DNA of 64,000 nucleotides from Thiodiazotropha sp040507035 (GTDB lineage: Bacteria > Pseudomonadota > Gammaproteobacteria > Chromatiales > Chromatiaceae). How positions within the stretch are numbered: the first letter of the stretch is position 1; every line of letters begins with the position of its first letter. Position numbers and translations under genes: made by a program. Below are positions 24,220 to 30,323 of this stretch, in pieces. The stretch lies in NCBI GenBank assembly GCA_040507035.1, contig JBEVVR010000014.1, positions 1 through 64,000 on the forward strand, written 5' to 3'. Under the pieces are notes generated by a model. It made no database searches and was not told the origin of the DNA. It saw only the letters and a list, made by a program, of their open reading frames with translations.

Positions 24220-26004
24220 TTAGTGATCGATGGCGCCAGCCGCACCCTTGGGTACACGGATATCTTCCACCAGGTGCTGGATGTGATCCGGCGGTGGAGC
24301 CGTGACCTTGGATACCATGATGGCGACCGCAAAGTTCACCAGCGCACCAATGGCACCAAAGGCGTTTGGCGAAATGCCGAGGAACCAGTTTGGACCCATG
24401 TCACCGAGGAACGAAGTACCCGGGATGAACATGATGCCCTTGTGCTGGAATACATACAGCATGGTGACACCGATACCGGAGATCATGCCCCAGATTGCAC
24501 CTGAACGGTTCATCTTCTTGTAGAAGATACCCATCATCAGCACGGGGAAGATGGAGCTTGCCGCCAGACCGAAGGCGATGGCCACGGTGCCGGCTGCGAA
24601 ATCCGGTGGATGGAGACCGAAATAACCAGCCAGGGCGATCGCACCCGCCATGGCGATACGTCCCGCCATCAGCTCATTCTTCTCCGAGATATCGGGCACG
24701 AAGACACCCTTGAGGAGATCATGAGAGATGGAGGAGGAGATCGCCAGCAGCAGACCGGCCGCGGTGGAGAGGGCGGCGGCGAGACCACCGGCAACCACCA
24801 GGGCGATAACCCAGTTGGGCAGATTGGCGATTTCCGGGTTGGCCAATACCATGATGTCACGGTCGACCTTGGTCATCTCGTTACCCTTCCAGCCGTAGCT
24901 CTCGGCCTTGGCTGCAAAGTCGGCGTTCTTGTCGTTGTAGTACTGGATACGACCGTCGCCGTTCTTGTCTTCCCACTGCAACAGACCGGTCTTCTGCCAG
25001 TTGGTCATCCACTGCGGTACCTTGGCGATCTCGATGTTGCCTTCGGCGCTGCCGACTTCACCGGTCTGGATGGTATTCATCAGGTTCAGGCGAGCCATGG
25101 AACCGACAGCAGGTGCTGTGGTGTAGAGAATGGCGATGAAGACCAGTGCCCAACCGGCTGAGGAGCGGGCGTCCTTGACCTTAGGCACGGTGAAGAAACG
25201 GATGATGACGTGGGGCAGACCCGCGGTACCGATCATCAGGGAGAGGGTGTAGACAAACATATTGAGTTTGCTGCCCATGACCTGGGTCGTGTATTGGGTA
25301 AAGCCCAGATCGGTGACCACCTGATCGAGACGATCCATCATGTAGGTGCCTGAACCGTCAGCCATGGTGCTACCGAGTCCCAGCTGCGGGATCGGGTTGC
25401 CGGTGATGTTCAGAGAGATGAAGATCGCTGGCACGGTGTAGGCGAAGATCAATACGCAGTACTGGGCGATCTGGGTGTAGGTGATACCCTTCATGCCACC
25501 GAGTACGGCGTAGATGAATACTATGCCCATGCCGATGTAGAGGCCGGTGTCATATTCGGTCTCGAGGAAGCGAGAGAAGGCAACACCTATACCCTTCATC
25601 TGTCCGATTACATAGGTGATCGAAGCGATGATCAAGCAGATGACAGCTACGATACGCGCGGTACGCGAATAGTAACGATCACCGATGAACTCGGGTACGG
25701 TAAACTTACCGAACTTACGCAGGTAGGGTGCGAGCAGCAGTGCCAGGAGCACATAACCACCGGTCCAACCCATAAGGAAGACCGAAGCGCCATAGCCGTT
25801 GAAGGCAATCAGGCCTGCCATGGAGATAAAGGAGGCAGCGGACATCCAGTCAGCAGCGGTTGCCATACCGTTGGCGACAGGGTGTACACCGCGGCCAGCG
25901 GCATAGAACTCACCGGTGGTTCCCGCACGTGCCCAGAAAGCGATGCCGATGTAGAGGGCGAAGGTCGCGCCCACTACGATATAGGTTAATGTTTGCAGAT
26001 CCAT
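24220..26004 (-). CDS. Sodium:acetate symporter, large subunit (ActP-like, solute/sodium symporter family)
   Basis: 594 residues with about 13 membrane segments. Family marks are FYAAGRGVHPVANGMATAAD near the start, the SAASFISMAGLIAFNGYGAS sodium-site region, FTVPEFIGDRYYSRTAR, VIGQMKGIGVAFSRFLE and LAAALSTAAGLLLAISSSIS. A soluble insert of about 60 residues (residues about 330-385, with NGDGRIQYYNDKN resembling an EF-hand-like loop) is typical of the subfamily that pairs with a DUF4212 subunit. It brings acetate into the cell for acs. The small subunit gene lies 16 bp upstream, and a strong terminator follows. Confidence 0.9.
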   Translation of the reverse strand: MDLQTLTYIVVGATFALYIGIAFWARAGTTGEFYAAGRGVHPVANGMATAADWMSAASFISMAGLIAFNGYGASVFLMGWTGGYVLLALLLAPYLRKFGKFTVPEFIGDRYYSRTARIVAVICLIIASITYVIGQMKGIGVAFSRFLETEYDTGLYIGMGIVFIYAVLGGMKGITYTQIAQYCVLIFAYTVPAIFISLNITGNPIPQLGLGSTMADGSGTYMMDRLDQVVTDLGFTQYTTQVMGSKLNMFVYTLSLMIGTAGLPHVIIRFFTVPKVKDARSSAGWALVFIAILYTTAPAVGSMARLNLMNTIQTGEVGSAEGNIEIAKVPQWMTNWQKTGLLQWEDKNGDGRIQYYNDKNADFAAKAESYGWKGNEMTKVDRDIMVLANPEIANLPNWVIALVVAGGLAAALSTAAGLLLAISSSISHDLLKGVFVPDISEKNELMAGRIAMAGAIALAGYFGLHPPDFAAGTVAIAFGLAASSIFPVLMMGIFYKKMNRSGAIWGMISGIGVTMLYVFQHKGIMFIPGTSFLGDMGPNWFLGISPNAFGAIGALVNFAVAIMVSKVTAPPPDHIQHLVEDIRVPKGAAGAIDH

Positions 26005-26020
26005 GAGTCAGTATCCCCCA

Positions 26021-26275
26021 TTAGTCCTCATGGACGTCAAATTCGACATCCAGAGCATTCATGCGTTTAGCGTAGACGTAGATCAGCACCAGAAAGGTAT
26101 AGATCGAGCCATTCTGAGCAAACCAGAATCCCAATCCGACGCCACCGATTTTAATCGTGTTGAGTGGCTCCACAAGGATGATGCCGAATAGGAACGAGCA
26201 GATAAACCAAATCGTCAGCAGGATGCCTACTAAGCGAATATTGGCTTTCCAATACTGTTCAGCAGTTTTATTCAT
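26021..26275 (-). CDS. Symporter small subunit, DUF4212 family
   Basis: 84 residues with two membrane segments (about 14-36 and 50-70). Marks are AEQYWKANIRLVGILLTIWF, then FGIILVEPLNTIKIGGVGLG and FWFAQNGSIYTFLVLIYVYA. This small protein is regularly encoded just before ActP-like symporters and is presumed to be a second subunit. It is the first gene of the operon; the regulatory palindromes at 26504-26540 lie about 230 bp upstream. Confidence 0.9.
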   Translation of the reverse strand: MNKTAEQYWKANIRLVGILLTIWFICSFLFGIILVEPLNTIKIGGVGLGFWFAQNGSIYTFLVLIYVYAKRMNALDVEFDVHED

Positions 26276-26503
26276 GTCATGATCACTCCGCCATATAAAG
26301 TAGTTCTGTCATTAAAGTGCCTGCCACTTTGCATGATTCCTTTCCATTTTCGAGTGAAGCGAGATGAACTATCCCTGAAGTGAGCAAACACCACATCGTG
26401 TAACTGTCGGGTAACAGCGTTCAAAACAGTTGCACACTGCACTATTTTGTGGCGCAAATGAGTATATTGTCAAATAAAACAATAAGTTAAGTGGTGTTTT
26501 TGC

Positions 26504-26540
26504 TTGTTGCATGGCAACAATGGTGTTACCATAAGTAACG
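26504..26540. promoter_or_regulatory. Two adjacent palindromic operator-like sites
   Basis: TTGTTGC-ATG-GCAACAA (26504-26520) is a perfect 7-bp inverted repeat. TGTTAC-CATAA-GTAACG (26524-26540) is a 6-bp inverted repeat with one mismatch. The second matches the perfect TGTTAC-TTTAG-GTAACA upstream of the CbrXAB-like operon (33482-33498). The shape resembles reported NtrC/CbrB-type half-sites, so CbrB-like control of acetate uptake is plausible. Confidence 0.55.
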
Positions 26541-26578
26541 TATCATTATGGGGTTTGTAACCGAAAGAATCGACCTGC

Positions 26579-26606
26579 GTTTCCATCGGTAAGAAACTTT
26601 TTTTTT
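26579..26606 (+). terminator. Terminator-like hairpin without an upstream plus-strand gene
   Basis: GTTTC-CATCGGTAA-GAAAC is followed immediately by nine Ts. The stem is short (5 bp). It would end a short plus-strand transcript starting somewhere in 26280-26560, where no protein gene is seen. Confidence 0.35.
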
Positions 26607-26842
26607 AGCCCCTGCTGCAGATCAGCAAGAATGTCTGACCCTCTATCTCTCTTGACCGGGAGCGGGGATTGATCGCCGCAGTGAGAAAGACGCTCCCCTT
26701 CACACATGTTAGCATTAACCTTTGCTGGCTCCTGTTCAGCTAAGTTGACCGGGGTGATCGGCCTGCTTTCCGATCACGGGTTTAGGCAGCTGAGCAGACT
26801 GATCCGCAGTGAATTTGAGAGAACCGTTTCTGGTAGGACCTG

Positions 26843-27301
26843 ATGCTTAAGGCGATCAAAGATTTCTTCGACAACTATCTCCTACCCGAGAGTGAAGAGG
26901 GCGGTGAACAGTTGCAGCAGCCGATCAGGTTGGCGGTGGTGGTTTTGCTGATTGAGATCGCCGAGTCCGATTATGAAAATGCTCCCGAGGAGCGGCACGC
27001 CATTCTGAGTGCGATACAGAAGCAGTTCGGCTTGAACAGAGTTTCGGCAGAGCAATTGATAACCCTGGCTAAGCAGGAGCACGACAACTCCACCGACTAC
27101 TTTCAGTTTACCCGCCTGATCAATGAGCACTATTCGGCTGAACAGAAGGTCAAGATCGTGGAAGCCTTCTGGCGAGTTGCCTTTGCCGATCAGGCGCTTC
27201 ACCATTACGAGGAGCATGTGATCCGTAGGCTTGCAGATTTAATCCATGTGTCACACAGTGATTTCATTGCCGCGAAACATAGGGTTATGAACTCTTCTTA
27301 A
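26843..27301 (+). CDS. TerB-family protein
   Basis: 152 residues, all helical. IRLAVVVLLIEIAESDYENA and the later VEAFWRVAFADQALHHYEEH are the paired helices of the TerB fold, each with the acidic residues that may bind a metal. The C-terminal IRRLADLIHVSHSDFIAAK completes the domain. Family members are linked to tellurite and envelope stress but mostly lack a defined job. Starts at ATG 26843 after TAGGA. Possibly co-transcribed with the response regulator 100 bp downstream. Confidence 0.75.
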   Translation: MLKAIKDFFDNYLLPESEEGGEQLQQPIRLAVVVLLIEIAESDYENAPEERHAILSAIQKQFGLNRVSAEQLITLAKQEHDNSTDYFQFTRLINEHYSAEQKVKIVEAFWRVAFADQALHHYEEHVIRRLADLIHVSHSDFIAAKHRVMNSS

Positions 27302-27403
27302 ATAATGACTGTAGAATTACTCACTATTGGTGACTCCATTTCCTAATCGCTTCCATCGCTTCATGGTATATTCTGCGAAGGGTAGATTGAGAGCTGTCGC
27401 CAG

Positions 27404-28825
27404 ATGGAAGCAACATCGATGCAAAAAAAAGAAGACGCTGAAACATCCAAAAAAACTGAAAAAACCGGGACATCCATTAAAGGACGTTTGTTGATCGTAG
27501 ATGACGAGTCGCGTCATGCAGAGAGTCTGGCCATGATGGTGGCTAGTTGGGGATATGAGGTACACACGGCTGCCGACGGGGCGAAAGCGGCTGGCCTGCT
27601 GATATCAAAACCCTATGACGTGGTGTTGCTGGATCTGCACATGCCGGTGGCGGATGGCTACAAGGTGATGGACTTCATCCGCAAGCGAGGATTGAAAACC
27701 CGGATCATTACCGTATCCGGTGATCCCTCAATGGAAGATGCGATAAAGTCTTTGAAAAAAGGGGCGGATAACTTTATTCGCAAGCCGGTAACTCCCGTCG
27801 ACTTACTCAAGGCGATTGATGAGAGTCTGAGAAAGAAGGTCAAGGATGAACAACGAGAGGGGGTCAAACGCAAGATTGAGATCAAGAGCAGTCTGCATCG
27901 TATGATGTTCGATGTTGCGCCCAATATGCAGTTTCTACTCGACATCAAAGGTAACTTTCGCATGGTGAATACAATCTTCACCAAAGTGACTGGTTATACA
28001 AAGCAGGAGATCTTGGGAAAACATTGGAGCTCACTGGTAGAGGGCGATCAGATCGAACGCATGCATCATGTCTTTCAAGAGCGGCGCACCGCGCCTGACA
28101 GATTTCCTGAAGTCGAACTCAGATTGCGTTGTAAAGAACCTAGTGAAGAGGGCCAGAGCCGAAAGCCGAGAACGGTCCTGGTAGCCTTGCAATCCAGGAG
28201 ACTCTATACCCAGCAGGGTGAGCAACGGGTCTTCTTCGGAACCTATGGCGTTGCACGGGACATCACTCAATACAACAAGCTGGAAGAGCTAAATAAGTAC
28301 CAAGAGTTTCATGATAACTTGACTGGTTTGCCCAATCGGGTGCTGTTTGAGGACTATCTAAGTTTTGCATTGACTCAGGCGAAACAGGAAAACACCCAGC
28401 TCTGCCTGTTGAATGTGGTATTGGTGGATTTGAAACAGATCAATGAACGTTATGGTCACCAGGTTGGCGATGAATGTTTGAAGACCATCTGCGCCAGACT
28501 TAAGCAGCATGTACGTAAAGGTGACATCCTTTCACGTATCGACGGCAGTGAATTCGCACTTCTGCTGCCCCATATTCAGGATGAGAAGAGTGTCATCCAT
28601 ATATCGGAAAAGCTGCGTATCGGACTCGTCAATCCGATCGAGGTGAATGGCAGAAGTATTACCCTCGACCTGACCATTGGCTCGGCGGTCTTTCCGAGCA
28701 ATGGCGAAAACAGCGAAGAGCTGCTGCGTCATGCCCAGACCAGCCACGGTTTTCATCCGTTATCCAAGCAACGGCATCTGTTGCAGACCTCAAATTGGAT
28801 CAAGCTGATAAAGACTCAGCAATGA
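27404..28825 (+). CDS. Receiver-PAS-degenerate GGDEF protein
   Basis: 473 residues. The receiver domain (about 28-140) has DDES at 33-36, phospho-acceptor Asp 77 in VVLLDLHMP and the KP pair at 127-128. A PAS domain (about 165-290) ends in YGVARDITQYNKLEELN, followed by GGDEF at about 303-460. The GGDEF signature is replaced by DGSEF (380-384, in LSRIDGSEFALLL). Loss of the first Gly and of the metal-binding Asp/Glu predicts little or no diguanylate cyclase activity, so it may be a GTP or c-di-GMP sensor. An alternative start at the ATG for Met 6 is possible. It converges with the regulator at 28986, with a palindromic repeat between. Confidence 0.85.
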   Translation: MEATSMQKKEDAETSKKTEKTGTSIKGRLLIVDDESRHAESLAMMVASWGYEVHTAADGAKAAGLLISKPYDVVLLDLHMPVADGYKVMDFIRKRGLKTRIITVSGDPSMEDAIKSLKKGADNFIRKPVTPVDLLKAIDESLRKKVKDEQREGVKRKIEIKSSLHRMMFDVAPNMQFLLDIKGNFRMVNTIFTKVTGYTKQEILGKHWSSLVEGDQIERMHHVFQERRTAPDRFPEVELRLRCKEPSEEGQSRKPRTVLVALQSRRLYTQQGEQRVFFGTYGVARDITQYNKLEELNKYQEFHDNLTGLPNRVLFEDYLSFALTQAKQENTQLCLLNVVLVDLKQINERYGHQVGDECLKTICARLKQHVRKGDILSRIDGSEFALLLPHIQDEKSVIHISEKLRIGLVNPIEVNGRSITLDLTIGSAVFPSNGENSEELLRHAQTSHGFHPLSKQRHLLQTSNWIKLIKTQQ

Positions 28826-28855
28826 CATTCAATTCCCAGCGCATGTTGGGACAAG

Positions 28856-28942
28856 CGTAGGGTGGGGCAGGGCCCCACCATATGCATAGTTTCGCCACTC
28901 CTGTGTGGGAACCAAGAATGGTGCGGCAAGCCGCACCCTACG
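28856..28942. repeat. Nested palindromic intergenic repeat
   Basis: The outer arms CGTAGGGTG (28856-28864) and CACCCTACG (28934-28942) enclose two strong hairpins: GGTGGGGC-AGG-GCCCCACC (28861-28879) and GGTGCGGC-AA-GCCGCACC (28920-28937). The element sits between convergent genes and could end transcription from both sides. A 17-bp core recurs at 37659-37675. Confidence 0.75.
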
Positions 28943-28985
28943 GTTATTTGGTAGGTAATGTGAGGCCATTTCTGATCTCGTTACT

Positions 28986-30323
28986 TCAATTTTTCTTGCC
29001 CTTCTTCTCCCGCGGTATGCCAAACCGCTGACGGCGTTCCCACAGGGCCTTGCGGCTGATTCCCAGCTGCTTGGCCAACTCCGTCTCGGTCATGTGATCC
29101 TGGTTGTCGAGTACGAAATGGCGAAAGTACTCTTCAAGGGAGAGGTTGTCGACGGGATTGTCCGTGGCCGGGCGGTTGGTGGTGATGTGATGGTCGATGG
29201 CCAGTAGTTGAGGCGTGATGGTGTCACCCTCGCAGAGGATGACCGCACGTTCAATGGTGTTTGCCAACTCTCTTACGTTGCCCGGCCAGTGGTAGCGCCT
29301 GATCGCCTCGAGGGCACTTCTACTCAAATTCAACGAGGCACGATTGAGCGTCCGGCAATATTTCTCGAGGAGAAATTTTGCCAATGCCTTGATATCGCTA
29401 CCCCGCTCGCGCAAGGGCGGCAGGGTCATTTCAACGACCCGTAGGCGAAAATAGAGATCGCTGCGGAAGGTCTGCTGCTGCACCAACTTGCGAATCTCCC
29501 GGTGGGTGGCGGCGATAATGCGGATATTGGGTCCACTGTGGTTCGTTTCCTGCTGGTTGCTGTAGTCGTCACCCTGCAATACACGTAGCAGGCGGGCCTG
29601 GGCCGCCATGGAGAGTTCTCCCACCTCATCCATGAAGAGGGTGCCACCATGGGCCTTGGCAAGCAGACCCCCACGCCGTGATTCTCGTTCGTCCTGGGGG
29701 CCGAATAGTTCAATCTCCACCTGGTTTTCCGGTACCGCGGCACAATTGAATACGATAAACGGGGCATGACTGCGCTGACTCTTTTCATGCAGTGCCCTGG
29801 CCACCAGCTCTTTTCCTGTGCCCGACTCCCCAAGGATCAATACCGTGGCATCGGTGGGTGCAACCTTGTCGATGCGACGGAACACATCGAGCATTGCCTG
29901 GCACTCTCCCACCATTCCCCGAACCGGATAGCTCTGCTCCATCTCCGATTTTAGAAACTCCTGCTGACGCTGCTGACGGTCATGTGTGATGATGCGTTCG
30001 ACAACCATCAACAACTCGTCATGGTCAAAAGGCTTGGCGATATAGTCGATGGCCCCCTGCTTCATCGCATCCACGGCGGAGCGGATACTGGCGTAGCTGG
30101 TCATTATCAGTACCGGTACCGGTGTTGCGGCTTCGATAATCTGGGTGCCGGGAACCCCGGGCAGCCTGACATCGCTGATAATCAGGTCGAAGGAGGCGAG
30201 GGGACGGGTTTGTGCCTCTTCCACCGAGCCTGCTTCGGTGACTTGGTAGCCGTTGCGCTCGAGGAGACGCTTCATTGCGCGCCGAATAACCTCCTCGTCT
30301 TCAATGATGAGTATATGATTCAT
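28986..30323 (-). CDS. NtrC-family response regulator (CbrB-like) lacking the GAFTGA loop
   Basis: 445 residues: receiver domain (1-115, Asp 51 in LIISDVRLPG, KP at 97-98), AAA+ domain (about 135-370) and a Fis-type helix-turn-helix (about 400-435, TELAKQLGISRKALWERRQR). Walker A is GESGTGKE (165-172); Walker B is GTLFMDEVGE. Where sigma-54 activators have the ELFGHEKGAFTGA-type loop, this protein reads ELFGPQDERESRRGGLLAKA (205-224), so the sigma-54 contact loop is missing. It is the last gene of an operon with a CbrA-like kinase, overlapping it by 4 bp (ATGA). Probably regulates carbon or acetate use as a sigma-70 regulator or repressor. Confidence 0.85.
   Translation of the reverse strand: MNHILIIEDEEVIRRAMKRLLERNGYQVTEAGSVEEAQTRPLASFDLIISDVRLPGVPGTQIIEAATPVPVLIMTSYASIRSAVDAMKQGAIDYIAKPFDHDELLMVVERIITHDRQQRQQEFLKSEMEQSYPVRGMVGECQAMLDVFRRIDKVAPTDATVLILGESGTGKELVARALHEKSQRSHAPFIVFNCAAVPENQVEIELFGPQDERESRRGGLLAKAHGGTLFMDEVGELSMAAQARLLRVLQGDDYSNQQETNHSGPNIRIIAATHREIRKLVQQQTFRSDLYFRLRVVEMTLPPLRERGSDIKALAKFLLEKYCRTLNRASLNLSRSALEAIRRYHWPGNVRELANTIERAVILCEGDTITPQLLAIDHHITTNRPATDNPVDNLSLEEYFRHFVLDNQDHMTETELAKQLGISRKALWERRQRFGIPREKKGKKN

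Larger units (their letters stand above)
26276..26842. other. Long regulatory intergenic region between divergent genes
   Basis: No protein gene is supported here. On one side is the symporter operon (minus), on the other the TerB-like gene (plus). The interval holds two adjacent palindromes (26504-26540) and a terminator-like hairpin with nine Ts (26579-26606). I looked on the minus strand for a GG-N10-GC sigma-54 promoter and found no convincing one. Confidence 0.6.

Noticed and set aside
26272..26457. 61-codon minus-strand frame upstream of the DUF4212 gene
   Set aside because: It lies in the regulatory interval, has no ribosome-binding site and no recognisable sequence.
26276..26500. A sigma-54 promoter for the symporter operon
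   Set aside because: I searched the minus strand for GG-N10-GC with TGGCAC/TTGC context; the nearest candidate has a wrong spacer or lacks the -12 GC.
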